Assembly: GCA_031732875.1 (NCBI GenBank)
Contig: JAVMKL010000271.1
Span: forward strand, 14,763 to 78,762
DNA: 64,000 bases
Direction of reading: 5' to 3'
Source of the DNA: JAVMKJ01 sp031732875
GTDB taxonomy: Bacteria; Pseudomonadota; Gammaproteobacteria; Competibacterales; Competibacteraceae
Part shown: positions 53,504-61,673 of the stretch, piece after piece
How positions within the stretch are numbered: position 1 is the stretch's first letter
How the letters are laid out: every line of letters begins with the position of its first letter
Made by a program: the position numbers and the translations under genes
Notes under the pieces: model-generated
Database searches by the model: none
What the model was told of the DNA's origin: nothing
Seen by the model: only the letters and a program-made list of their open reading frames with translations

Positions 53504-53884
53504 TCAATCCAGCTCGAACGACCGGATTGCTTCCTCCCAGTTTCGGCCATCGAACTTTTTGGTTTGGAAATGGGCCGTTTCCAGGTCGAAATCATCGAGA
53601 CAACGAATATTGATGCTGTACAGGTCGGGAGCCGCTCTCGGATTGCTGAATGGGTGGATGCCACAATATTTGCAGAACCAATGTTTCGCGATCATGGAGT
53701 CGAATTGATAGAGCGCAAGAGCCTCGGACCCGGACAACAGATTGAATCGCTCCGGTGCCACTCGATGAAGCAGGGCGCCTTTCTTGGCGCAGATGGTGCG
53801 ATTACACTCAACTACGACCTTGAGGTCAGTCACGACTTCGAATCTTACGCGCCCGCAGTGGCAGCTTCCATGATAGGTTTTCAT
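53504..53884 (-). CDS. GFA-family (CENP-V/GFA) zinc-binding protein
   Basis: A 126-aa protein with the GFA pattern: GSCHCGRVRFE (Cys9 and Cys11) and WFCKYCGIHPFSNPR (the second zinc site). In the family consensus CNCSIC the middle cysteine is replaced here by Arg (ECNRTICAKKG), so one zinc ligand may be missing. Family members were named for S-hydroxymethyl-glutathione formation, but most have no tested activity. The ATG at 53884 is preferred to 53896. It precedes the potassium operon by 4 bases. Confidence 0.82.
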   Translation of the reverse strand: MKTYHGSCHCGRVRFEVVTDLKVVVECNRTICAKKGALLHRVAPERFNLLSGSEALALYQFDSMIAKHWFCKYCGIHPFSNPRAAPDLYSINIRCLDDFDLETAHFQTKKFDGRNWEEAIRSFELD

Positions 53885-53961
53885 GCGAAATCTCACTTAC
53901 TTGCCGAATCCGGTTTCCACGTCAGAATGCCCGGGCACTATTGGGGGAAAACCGGCGGCGG

Positions 53962-54690
53962 TCAGCGTTGGCGTTCGACCCCCCGGATTTCCATACGCAA
54001 TTCTTCCTTGCCATCTTTCTCCTGACTGATGCGCACCAGTAGATATTGCAGGTCGGGAGCTACCCAGAACGTTGTCATCCGGGTCTTGCCGGGCGTGTAT
54101 TGGTTGATGCGCACCGTGCGCAACTGGCCGAGCGGGGTGCTCAGGGTTTCCTCGCCCTGGTTGCGAATCTGGTAGGTCTTGATTTGGGTCTTGTCCACCA
54201 GCGAGTACTGATCGGGCACTTGACCGCGTTTCAAATCTCCCATCACCACCAGCTGCAGGCTGAGCGGATCGACCACGCCAGGCGATAGCGGGAGGGTGGC
54301 CTGCTCCGAATCGTTGCGGGCCAGCACCCGACCGGCCGGCCAATCGAACCGCAGTTGCATGGTGCTGGCTTTCCGGCCGGTATCCATCAGCCGCTCGTAC
54401 TGACTGGGCCGGATCGCGCCGTCGCGGATTTCGCCGCTGACCTGTTCGTGGATCCGACCGGATGCCAGTAGTGCGACCAATCCGTTGGGACGGACATCGG
54501 AACTCATCTGATAGGTCCCCGAGCCCGTGGTGGCGAGAGAGATGACTCCCTCGCCGATCGAGAAACCGGAGGCGTACACTTCGTAACGGGCCTGGTAGGG
54601 CGTGACGGGCAACCCATTGGTGGCGGCGACCGCCACCGAGTTCAGGATCAATAAACCGGCCAACGCAAAAGCGCGGAACAAGGATTTCAT
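53962..54690 (-). CDS. DUF3108 secreted protein
   Basis: A 242-aa protein with a signal peptide (MKSLFRAFALAGLLILNSVA, ending AVAA) and the DUF3108 beta-barrel-like region: YQARYEVYASGFSIGEGVIS, LRFDWPAGRVLARND, GVVDPLSLQLVVMGDLKRG and TTFWVAPDLQYLLVRISQ. It is probably periplasmic. Function unknown. It lies 60 bases downstream of nadC on the same strand and might be cotranscribed. Confidence 0.82.
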   Translation of the reverse strand: MKSLFRAFALAGLLILNSVAVAATNGLPVTPYQARYEVYASGFSIGEGVISLATTGSGTYQMSSDVRPNGLVALLASGRIHEQVSGEIRDGAIRPSQYERLMDTGRKASTMQLRFDWPAGRVLARNDSEQATLPLSPGVVDPLSLQLVVMGDLKRGQVPDQYSLVDKTQIKTYQIRNQGEETLSTPLGQLRTVRINQYTPGKTRMTTFWVAPDLQYLLVRISQEKDGKEELRMEIRGVERQR

Positions 54691-54750
54691 GCGGTAGCGC
54701 GTCCTCGCCGGCGGATGGCCGGCCATCGGTTTCAGAGATGAAGAGTGCGT

Positions 54751-55581
54751 TCAGAGAGTGCGGAAGCGCATCGACAGATCGACCGCCCGCACGTCCTTGG
54801 TCAGGCCGCCGATGGAAATATAGTCCACGCCAGTTTCGGCGATCTGGCGAACGGTATCGAAATTGACGTTGCCGGACGCCTCCAGCTTGACCCGCCCCCC
54901 GGCGATCCGCACCGCCTCGGTCATGGTCGCCAGATCGAAATTGTCCAGCATGACGATGTCGGGCCGGGCGGCGAGGGCCTCTTCCAGTTCGGCCAAGTTC
55001 TCCACTTCGACCTCGACGGTGACGCCCGGATGCAGACGGCGGGCCGCGGCGATGGCATGGGTGATCGAACCGGCGGCCATGATGTGGTTTTCCTTGATCA
55101 GCACCGCATCGAACAGGCCAATGCGATGGTTCCGGCAGCCACCGCATCGGACGGCGTACTTTTGCGCCAGCCGCAGGCCCGGCAGCGTCTTGCGGGTGTC
55201 GAGGATGGTGGCGCCGGTGCCGGCCACGGTATCGGCGAAACGGCGGGCCAGCGTGGCGGTGCCGCACAGCATCTGCAAGAAATTCAGCGCGGTGCGCTCG
55301 CCGGTCAACAGAGCACGAGCCGGACCGCGCAGGGTACACAGCACCTGGTTCGGTTCGATCCGGTCGCCGTCGGCCGCCCGCCAGTCGACGGTCGCGCGCG
55401 GATCGAGTTGGCGAAACACCGCGTCGAACCAGGCAACGCCGCACAGGACGGCGGTTTCGCGGCTGATGACGGTGGCCTCGGCCCGGGCGTCCTCCGGGAT
55501 CAGGGCGGCGGTCAGATCGCCGGCGCCGACATCCTCGGCCAGGGCCAAGGCAACGGTGGGGTTGGGATCGGGCATGTTCAT
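54751..55581 (-). CDS. nadC: Nicotinate-nucleotide pyrophosphorylase (carboxylating)
   Basis: Converts quinolinate and PRPP to nicotinate mononucleotide in NAD synthesis. A 276-aa protein with ALAEDVGAGDLTAALIP (about 14-30), LLTGERTALNFLQMLCG, ILDTRKTLPGLRLAQKYAVR (about 134-153), CGGCRNHRIGLFDAVLIKEN and EVEVENLAELEEAL. The ATG at 55581 has GAGGAA about 10 bases upstream; an in-frame start at 55608 lacks one. Confidence 0.95.
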   Translation of the reverse strand: MNMPDPNPTVALALAEDVGAGDLTAALIPEDARAEATVISRETAVLCGVAWFDAVFRQLDPRATVDWRAADGDRIEPNQVLCTLRGPARALLTGERTALNFLQMLCGTATLARRFADTVAGTGATILDTRKTLPGLRLAQKYAVRCGGCRNHRIGLFDAVLIKENHIMAAGSITHAIAAARRLHPGVTVEVEVENLAELEEALAARPDIVMLDNFDLATMTEAVRIAGGRVKLEASGNVNFDTVRQIAETGVDYISIGGLTKDVRAVDLSMRFRTL

Positions 55582-55640
55582 GGCGGCGGTTCCTCGAACG
55601 GTGTGCACTGGTGGAAACTATACACCAGGACTTTCGCTTT

Positions 55641-55718
55641 CCGTCATTCCCGCACGAACAGGAACTCAGTAACTATCTGAAAAAAATGGATACTAGCCTG
55701 CACGAACGGCAGGGCGGA
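55641..55718. repeat. Degenerate REP-like inverted element
   Basis: CCGTCATTCCCGCACGAACA and a later GCACGAACGGCAGGGCGG bracket AACTCAGTAACTATCTG. The arrangement resembles the common CGTCATTCCCGC...GCGGGAATGACG paired repeats found between genes in many proteobacteria, but the right arm is badly decayed. It lies between nadC and the GIY-YIG gene; the other 190 bases of that gap show nothing recognisable. Confidence 0.35.
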
Positions 55719-55856
55719 AATGCGAGCGCCGGTTCGCAGGCACGAGGAGATGATGATCGGCGTCATACCAGAACCCATGCGGGGCCACGGTCACGGCAAA
55801 CCGGAGGAGCCCGCCGAGCCCCGATCCGGGTCGGAGCGTCCATCGATTTCACCTCT

Positions 55857-56345
55857 TCAATATCCCTCGATCACCATCGCATGATCGGGGCAGCGGACCC
55901 GCAGGGCGGCGGCGAACGCGGCCAGCGCCGGCTTCTCGCGGAACAGGTACAGGTGGGCGGGGCAGCGGCAGTCGGAGGCGCCGAACCGGAACGGCGGCGG
56001 CGTCCCGCCCAACTCCCCCGCCAGGACCGCCGCCCACAGACATTCCCGACGGACCGGATCGTGACTGAACCAGACTGCCGCAAGCGAACCGTACCGCCGT
56101 AGATAATCGATGTGCCAATGCGGCCGGACCACGGGCCGACGGTGGTGGTCCAATCGGGCCGCCACCCCGCCCGGCCCGAAGGCGCTGCCGGCATAGACCG
56201 CCCAGCCCGGCGCCAACGGCAGCCGACCCCGCCGGCCAATCAAAGCGACTTCCGCCGCGGTGATCCGCAGCAGCAACGCATAAGTGCCCGGCCGGGCGTC
56301 GGGTTGCGGATGGCGTTTCAAGGTATTGCCGGTTCGATTTATCAA
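55857..56345 (-). CDS. GIY-YIG-like nuclease-fold protein (DUF123)
   Basis: A 162-aa protein of the DUF123 branch of the GIY-YIG superfamily: PGTYALLLRITAAEVALIGR, GWAVYAGSAFGPGGVAARLD and RPHWHIDYLRRYGSL match the family, with the YAGSA segment in place of GIY-YIG. CRCPAHLYLF may bind a metal. DUF123 proteins are found in archaea and bacteria; enzymatic activity is uncertain. It flanks the restriction remnant island on the left. Confidence 0.82.
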   Translation of the reverse strand: MINRTGNTLKRHPQPDARPGTYALLLRITAAEVALIGRRGRLPLAPGWAVYAGSAFGPGGVAARLDHHRRPVVRPHWHIDYLRRYGSLAAVWFSHDPVRRECLWAAVLAGELGGTPPPFRFGASDCRCPAHLYLFREKPALAAFAAALRVRCPDHAMVIEGY

Positions 56346-56391
56346 GCAACAATCTTAAAATTCTCTCTCGAAACCCATCATAATTCAGCCG

Positions 56392-56784
56392 ATGATTCAC
56401 AGCATCCTGCACGATATCGAACAACTCGAGGCCAGCCTGTGGGAAGCCGCCGACCAGCTTCGCGCCAACTCCAAGCTGACCAGTAGCGAATACTGCATGC
56501 TGGTGCTGGGCGTGATCTTCCTGCGCCACGCCAGCAACCACTATGAAACGGCTCTCCGGCGGATCGAAGCCGATCAGGCCGCTGGCAAGATGCCCCGGCG
56601 TCCGCTGATGAAGCGCGACTTCATCAAACGCCGGACCTTGATGCTCCCCGATCAGGCTCGCTACAACGTACTACTCGAGCGACCCAAGGACAAGCAGTTG
56701 GGCGCGGCGCTGGTCGAGGCGATGAACGCCATCGAAAACGAGTTCGAGCCCCTGTGCGGTGTAAGTATGAGCCGGATAATCTGA
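56392..56784 (+). pseudogene. Truncated hsdM, N-terminal part only
   Basis: A 130-codon frame that matches the helical N-terminal domain of type I restriction methylases (HsdM_N): EQLEASLWEAADQLRANSKL, MLVLGVIFLRHAS, LMLPDQARYNVLLERPK and AMNAIENEFEPLCGV. The catalytic SAM-binding domain with its NPPF motif is completely missing, and the frame ends SMSRII just 3 bases before the next gene. It cannot methylate DNA. The deleted part, with hsdS, is where the DUF488 pair now sits. Confidence 0.8.
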
Positions 56785-56787
56785 ACC

Positions 56788-57684
56788 ATGCTCCCTGATC
56801 GTCAAAAACACCTTCTAACACTGGTGGACGCCTTCGGCGGCGAGGTCGGTAACCTGGATTTTCAGAAGCTACTGTTCCTTTACTGCCATGAAGTTGAAGA
56901 GATGCCCATCTATGATTTCGTGCCTTACAAGTTCGGTGGTTTCTCGTTTACCTCTTACGCCGATAAGCGGCGACTGGCCGAGCGCGGTTTGTTGGCCGAT
57001 GAAGAACGGTGTTGGCGGTTGACGCTGGAAGGTCGGGCAGCAGCCCGCGTTGCCCCGCTCATCCGGATGCGCATGGATCAGTTTGTCAAGCGTCAAACAG
57101 GGTTGCGGGGTGATGCGTTGGTAGCGGAAACATATCGCCGGTATCCTTACTACGCGATTCGCAGCGAGATGGTCGAACAGATATTGGCTGGCGATACCAC
57201 CACATTGCTGGCTGTGGAAGCGGCACGGCCAGCGGCGAATCAGCCTGGCCTATGCACGATTGGCTATGAAGGACGAACGCTGGAAGGCTATTTGAATCGG
57301 CTGATTCAGGATGGCGTGACGCTGCTGTGCGACGTGCGGCGAAATCCGTTGAGCCGGAAATATGGTTTTTCCAAAGGTACGTTGAGTAAGGTATGCGAGG
57401 GTGTGAGCATCCGCTACGCACATCTGCCGGAACTGGGTATTGCGTCCGAGGACCGGCGGGACTTACACACGCAGGCAGACTACGATATGCTGTTTTCGGT
57501 ATATGAGCGCGAGAGTCTGCCGAAACAGACCGAGACGCTGGAAAAAATCCTTCGTTGGATAGAAACGAGCGAACGAGTAGCTCTTACCTGCTTCGAGCGA
57601 TTACCGCAGCAGTGCCATCGGCATTGCGTAGCGGAGGCGTTGGAACGGACAGCGCGACAGAGGTTGACGGTAACGCACTTGTAG
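56788..57684 (+). CDS. SocA/Panacea-like domain fused to DUF488
   Basis: An intact 298-aa protein. Residues 1-130 (FQKLLFLYCHEVEEMPIYDF, KFGGFSFTSYADKRRLAERG) resemble the SocA/Panacea (DUF4065-type) domain of toxin-antitoxin and phage-related proteins. Residues 155-298 are a DUF488 domain: CTIGYEGRTLEGYLNRLIQ, LLCDVRRNPLSRKYGFSK and LTCFERLPQQCHRHCVAEAL with Cys276-His277-Arg278. The biochemical role of DUF488 is unknown. It starts 3 bases after the hsdM fragment and is followed after 13 bases by its likely partner. Codons look more AT-rich than in neighbouring housekeeping genes. Confidence 0.75.
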   Translation: MLPDRQKHLLTLVDAFGGEVGNLDFQKLLFLYCHEVEEMPIYDFVPYKFGGFSFTSYADKRRLAERGLLADEERCWRLTLEGRAAARVAPLIRMRMDQFVKRQTGLRGDALVAETYRRYPYYAIRSEMVEQILAGDTTTLLAVEAARPAANQPGLCTIGYEGRTLEGYLNRLIQDGVTLLCDVRRNPLSRKYGFSKGTLSKVCEGVSIRYAHLPELGIASEDRRDLHTQADYDMLFSVYERESLPKQTETLEKILRWIETSERVALTCFERLPQQCHRHCVAEALERTARQRLTVTHL

Positions 57685-57697
57685 ATATGGGGAAAAC

Positions 57698-58519
57698 ATG
57701 GATAAAGAACGTATCCTCATCACGGTCAAAACCTATCCGACGCTATCGCGCAAACATGGAGAAACGGTCTGCACGGCAGGGGTACGAGAAGATGGTTCGT
57801 GGGTACGGATTTATCCGGTGCCTTTTCGGCGACTTGAGGAAGCGGAACAATATCGGAAGTTTGACTGGATTGAATGCGCTCTGATCAAGAGTCGGACCGA
57901 TTCGCGTCCCGAAACATGGCATCCTGCAGATGTAAAGCAACTCCAACCTGCGGGGCATATTGACACGGCCCAGAACTGGCGCGAGCGGCGACGGTTATTG
58001 TTGCAGACCACGAAGGTTCACACGCGATTGCAACCGCTGATCCAGGGAGCGAAAGCTAACATGCTGTCGCTGGCAGTGTTCAAGCCGACAAAGGTTATGG
58101 ATTTTGTCTGGGAGGAGGAGGAACGCGATTGGGACCCGGCGAAAGTAGCGGAGATGAGGAACCGCACCAACCAAGGCGAGTTGTTTGCGGAAGATACGTG
58201 GCGACAGGTTTTCAAGCTGATTCCCAAGCTACCCTATAGCTTTTCATACCAGTTCGAAGATGTAGGCGGGCGCAAGGCAAAACTGCAAATCCTGGATTGG
58301 GAAATTGGTGCACTATTCTGGAATTGCCTGCGCCAGTATGGTGGCGACGAGAAAGTAGCATTGAAAAAAGTTCGCGCCAAATATTTCGACGATTTTCTGC
58401 GGACCGATCTGCATTTCTTTCTGGGCACGACCCAACAGTTTCATTTCGTCGCCCCTAATCCATGGGTGATTATCGGAGTGTTTCCAATTCCGCACGAAAA
58501 ACAGCCTGAATTGTTTTGA
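57698..58519 (+). CDS. Unrecognised protein partnered with the DUF488 gene
   Basis: An intact 273-aa, probably cytosolic protein with no signal peptide or membrane helix. It begins MDKERILITVKTYPTLSRKH, then GETVCTAGVREDGSWVRIYP, WIECALIKSRTDSRPETWHP, a middle region with FVWEEEERDWDPAKVAEM, and a C-terminal half with YQFEDVGGRKAKLQILDWEI and DFLRTDLHFFLGTTQQFHF. I do not recognise a family with certainty. The spacing of 13 bases after the DUF488 gene and the similar base composition suggest one two-gene unit. An RNA- or DNA-related role in defence is only an inference from location. Confidence 0.65.
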   Translation: MDKERILITVKTYPTLSRKHGETVCTAGVREDGSWVRIYPVPFRRLEEAEQYRKFDWIECALIKSRTDSRPETWHPADVKQLQPAGHIDTAQNWRERRRLLLQTTKVHTRLQPLIQGAKANMLSLAVFKPTKVMDFVWEEEERDWDPAKVAEMRNRTNQGELFAEDTWRQVFKLIPKLPYSFSYQFEDVGGRKAKLQILDWEIGALFWNCLRQYGGDEKVALKKVRAKYFDDFLRTDLHFFLGTTQQFHFVAPNPWVIIGVFPIPHEKQPELF

Positions 58520-58523
58520 GCGT

Positions 58524-59534
58524 ATGGCCTACACCGACATCAACAGTGAAGACCGCTTGGTCTTGGCCACCTTCACCGAGCATCTGGAAAAGGTGCTGGG
58601 TTGGGAAAGCGTCTACGCCTGGAATCAGGAAACCTTTAGATCGGATGGCACGTTGGGCCGCACCGACACCCGCGAAGCCATCTACAAGAAACTGAGCGAA
58701 CGACGCGACACGGCCGACGTGACGGAACTGCTCAAGGCGCTGCACCGCAGCGTCAACGAAGCGATCCGCGCGCAGACCACCGAGCAGGCTTTCGAGAAAC
58801 CCAAACTCTACGACCTGAGTCAGATCGACCTGGAAAAGCTGCGGAACGAATTCGCCAAGAAGGTGAAGCGGAAGGCCACCGCCCTTCAGGACATCCGCAA
58901 CCTCGTCGAACAAAAGCTCGCCGAAATGCTGGCGCGCAACCCACAACGCATGGACTATTAACCATTGGTGCTAGTTCATTACGAGCAAGAAAAATCAGGC
59001 ACTTATGATCGTGAGGTTGCCGATGCTAGAGGATACGCCTTCAACAAAATCAATAACTTGCTGAATAAAACTAGCACCATTGGTTATTACAAGCGCTACC
59101 AGGAAATCATCGCCGACTACAACCGGGAAAAGGACCGCGTCACCATCGAGGAAATCTTCGCCAGGCTGGTCGATCCCGCCAGCAGCCTGGACGCCGAGCA
59201 ACGCCGGGCGGTGGAGGAAGGCTTGAGCGAGGAGGAACTGGCGCTGTTCGATTTACTCAAGAAAGACCAGATCGGCAAAACCGACCGCGAACGCCTCAAG
59301 GAAGCCAGCCGCGATTTGCTGGCGGCGCTGCGCAAGCTGATCGCCCCGCTCGATCAATGGACCCGGAAGGCGCAAACCCAGGCCGAGGTCGAGGTGTTCA
59401 TCCTGGATCACCTGTATCCACTGCTGCCTAGCCCGCCGTTTTCCGAGCAAGACAAGACAGAAGCGGCAAAAAGAGTCTACGGCTTCGTTTGGCAACAGAC
59501 CGCGAGCGGCCAACTTTCCGCGGGACTCCCGTAA
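58524..59534 (+). pseudogene. hsdR with a large internal deletion and a MITE insertion
   Basis: The first 50 codons (MAYTDINSEDRLVLATFTEH ... TLGRTDTREAI) match the start of type I R subunits. The frame then joins directly to the far C-terminal part (YKKLSERRDTADVTELLKAL, ALQDIRNLVEQKLAEMLARN), so the nuclease and helicase domains of roughly 800 residues are gone. At codon 145 a 129-bp insertion (element plus target duplication) creates a TAA; behind it the same frame continues with YYKRYQEIIADYNREKDRVT to FVWQQTASGQL. It is non-functional as a restriction enzyme. Confidence 0.85.
58961..59084. mobile_element. 124-bp MITE-like element with terminal inverted repeats
   Basis: The ends are ACCATTGGTGCTAGTT (58961-58976) and AACTAGCACCATTGGT (59069-59084), 16-bp inverted repeats with one mismatch. 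The element is flanked by a perfect 5-bp target duplication, TATTA, at 58956-58960 and 59085-59089; removing the element and one TATTA restores the hsdR frame (MDYYKRYQ). It is too short for a transposase and must be mobilised in trans. It is AT-rich compared with the surroundings. No second copy was noticed in the window. Confidence 0.88.
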
Positions 59535-59572
59535 TCCGCCCGCCGGGCATCGCAAGCTCCCTCTCCCACGGT

Positions 59573-59878
59573 TCACCTCATCTCATCCGCCAGCCTCCGG
59601 GCGGTGCCGACGATGACCTCCAATTGCCGGCGCATGATTTCGAGCCGGATGCGCAACTCGGAACTGGCGCCGGTGCCGGCTGGGTCAAGGACGTGGGATT
59701 CCTCAAGGATCTGGACGGCACCGCCCAGGATGTAACGAGCATCGCTGGCGTTCTGGGCGGCGGCTTCCAGGTACCGGGCCAGCGAGGCGCAGGCAACCTC
59801 GGGAAAGACGCGGAAATACGGGAAATACAGTTCGTCGGCCGGCAAATCGGCGGGAAAATTGCTGGGACTGTTGGGCAT
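59573..59878 (-). CDS. Hypothetical 101-aa protein
   Basis: From the ATG at 59878 the protein reads MPNSPSNFPADLPADELYFP, then helical segments VACASLARYLEAAAQNASDA, YILGGAVQILEESHVLDP and LRIRLEIMRRQLEVIVGTAR. It appears to be a small all-helical soluble protein. I do not recognise a family; it faces the hsdR remnant in convergent orientation. The coding signal is moderate. Confidence 0.5.
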   Translation of the reverse strand: MPNSPSNFPADLPADELYFPYFRVFPEVACASLARYLEAAAQNASDARYILGGAVQILEESHVLDPAGTGASSELRIRLEIMRRQLEVIVGTARRLADEMR

Positions 59879-60101
59879 GAGGTTGGCTCTCGGTACTCCA
59901 GCCGGCGCAAACACTTGTCGCGGGTAATACCACCTTTTGAAAATCAAGCGACTGATATCCAACCTGGCGATAACGTCCCGGATCGGACAGACAAATACCG
60001 GGCATGGCCAAGAGCGGAGGCGCGGCTATCCGCTTGTCGTCGACAATCACCGGTGCGTTTTTCGCCAGCGGACAAACAGTGAACAACGGGTAAAAGATGA
60101 A

Positions 60102-60125
60102 GGGGTTAGGCGATTACCTAACCCC
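60102..60125. terminator. Perfect hairpin downstream of tRNA-Lys
   Basis: GGGGTTAGG (60102-60110) and CCTAACCCC (60117-60125) form a 9-bp stem with a 6-base loop. On the minus strand it lies 10 bases beyond the tRNA 3' end and is the likely terminator of the tRNA transcript. On the plus strand it is followed by TGTTTTCTTT, a better T-run, so it may work in both directions. Confidence 0.75.
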
Positions 60126-60134
60126 TGTTTTCTT

Positions 60135-60210
60135 TGGTGGGCCGTGTGCGATTCGAACGCACGACCAACAGATTAAAAGTCTGCTGCTCTACCGACTGAG
60201 CTAACGGCCC
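60135..60210 (-). tRNA. tRNA-Lys (anticodon TTT)
   Basis: The minus strand folds as a 76-nt tRNA: acceptor GGGCCGT pairs with ACGGCCC, the D-loop holds AGCTCAGTCGGTAGAGC, the anticodon loop is CTTTTAA with anticodon TTT, the T-loop is GTTCGAATC, and the encoded CCA end is at 60135-60137. Its 3' end faces the restriction-remnant island, the usual orientation for integration at a tRNA, but no duplicated 3' fragment was found on the other side. Confidence 0.96.
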
Positions 60211-60267
60211 CGAAAGGGCTGTCAATGTTACAACAATCCGCCGAAATCACAAGTCTCGTCTGGGGAG

Positions 60268-61029
60268 TTAGCGCAACGACTGTAATCTCCGCTCGGCGAG
60301 GCTGGCCGCCTGGGTGTTCGGATAGACCTGCACCAGCTTCTGGAGCACTTCGCGCGCCCGTGCGTTGTCGCCCAGTTCCCCGTAGATGTAGCCCAGTTTC
60401 AGCAGCGCGTCCGGCAACCGCGCGCTTTGCGGATAGCGCAGTCCCAGGTTGATGAACGCTTCCTTGGCGGCGTCGTAATCCCGGCTCACATAATGGGATT
60501 CACCCAGCCAATACTGCGCGTCACCCGCCAGGCCGCCGTTGGGATAGGCTTTCAGGAACCGTTGAAAATCGGCGGCCGCCCGCGGGTAGCGACCCTCGCG
60601 GAACTCGCTCAGGGCGGCGTCGAAATCCCCCTGTTCCGTTCCGGTCGCGGCCGGTTGTACCGGTGTCGCCTGCCCGGCGGTAGCCGGCGACGCGGCGGAA
60701 ACCGCGGGCGGTTGCACCGGCGCCGGCTGGCGATACGTTCCAGCCGGAGGTCGCTCCGTCACCATAGGTTCGGCGGCGGGAGCAGCCGCGGCCGGCGGTT
60801 GTGCTGGATATCCCGCCATCGCCCGCTCCTGCTGGAGCATCTCGACCTGATGGCGTTGGATTTCCAGTTCCCCGCGGATATGCCGGACCTCCGATTCCAA
60901 CTGCTCGATGCGCTGAAGCAGTTCCAGGGTCAGTCCGCTATCCAGGGGACGCTGGGCATGGCTGATGCCGGGCAGCGCCAAGCCGCCCAGCAAGACCATT
61001 AACAAGCAGGAACACCCTTTGCTGGGCAT
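60268..61029 (-). CDS. cpoB: Cell division coordinator CpoB (YbgF)
   Basis: A 253-aa periplasmic protein: signal peptide (MPSKGCSCLLMVLLGGLALP, cleaved after SHA), a trimerising coiled coil (about 35-72; LLQRIEQLESEVRHIRGELE), a Pro/Ala linker (75-128) and three TPR-like repeats (FDAALSEFREGRYPRAAADF, AQYWLGESHYVSRDYDAAKE, LKLGYIYGELGDNARAREVL). CpoB links Tol-Pal outer-membrane constriction to PBP1B cell-wall synthesis. It is the last gene of the tol-pal operon. Confidence 0.94.
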   Translation of the reverse strand: MPSKGCSCLLMVLLGGLALPGISHAQRPLDSGLTLELLQRIEQLESEVRHIRGELEIQRHQVEMLQQERAMAGYPAQPPAAAAPAAEPMVTERPPAGTYRQPAPVQPPAVSAASPATAGQATPVQPAATGTEQGDFDAALSEFREGRYPRAAADFQRFLKAYPNGGLAGDAQYWLGESHYVSRDYDAAKEAFINLGLRYPQSARLPDALLKLGYIYGELGDNARAREVLQKLVQVYPNTQAASLAERRLQSLR

Positions 61030-61042
61030 GGTGATCCAGCCG

Positions 61043-61636
61043 TCAGTAGACGATTTCCACGCGCCGGTTCAGCGCGTAGCTCTGCTCGTCCTGACCGTTG
61101 GCCGCCGGCCGTTCCTCGCCGTAGCTGACCACCCGGATTTGCTGGGGCGAAACGCCCAAGGCAATCATGACCTGCCGCACGGCATTGGCGCGGCGTTCGC
61201 CCAAGGCAATGTTGTATTCGCGGCTGCCGCGATCATCGGTATGCCCTTCCAATTGGGTAACGATCCGCCGATTTCCCGTCAGGGTACGAGCGTTCGACTC
61301 GATGATCGTCCGGCCCTCGGGGCGAATTTCAACGCTGTCGAAATCGAAGTACACGATACGATCCGCCGAAACCGCGTTGCCACCCCCCGCCACCGCCTGA
61401 CCGGGACGGCCGGGTTGACCGCCGGCCCGCCCGCCGCCGGCCTCAGCATCGTAGCCGCCCGGCGCCTGCCCGTAGGCATAGCTGTAGGCATCCTGTCCCG
61501 GTTGGGCCGTGATTCCTGGCTGGGCCGTCGCGTCCTGTTGAGTCTGTTCCTCGCCGGTGTTCTCACCGGTGGAGGCGCAACTGGCCAGCAGCGCGAGCGT
61601 GGCGGCGGCAATCAGGGTTCGGATAAGGTTTTTCAT
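61043..61636 (-). CDS. pal: Peptidoglycan-associated lipoprotein
   Basis: A 197-aa outer-membrane lipoprotein. The lipobox is LLASC with Cys20 as the acylated residue. A long Gln/Gly-rich linker (25-85) precedes the OmpA-like domain: VYFDFDSVEIRPEGRTIIES, LEGHTDDRGSREYNIALGER and ANAVRQVMIALGVSPQQIRV, which bind peptidoglycan. It tethers the outer membrane and interacts with TolB and TolA. Confidence 0.96.
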   Translation of the reverse strand: MKNLIRTLIAAATLALLASCASTGENTGEEQTQQDATAQPGITAQPGQDAYSYAYGQAPGGYDAEAGGGRAGGQPGRPGQAVAGGGNAVSADRIVYFDFDSVEIRPEGRTIIESNARTLTGNRRIVTQLEGHTDDRGSREYNIALGERRANAVRQVMIALGVSPQQIRVVSYGEERPAANGQDEQSYALNRRVEIVY

Positions 61637-61673
61637 GACGATTTTCCCCTCAGCATTATGTCAAAAGTCGAAA

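Noticed and set aside
55611..56102. A plus-strand frame of 163 codons starting in the nadC-GIY-YIG gap
   Set aside because: It runs antisense through the DUF123 gene, which has a clear family pattern, and begins in a degenerate repeat.
60135..60210. Search for an att repeat of the tRNA-Lys 3' end near 55.8-56.4 kb
   Set aside because: No stretch matching the last 15-20 bases of the tRNA was found at the left edge of the island, so no attachment site is annotated.
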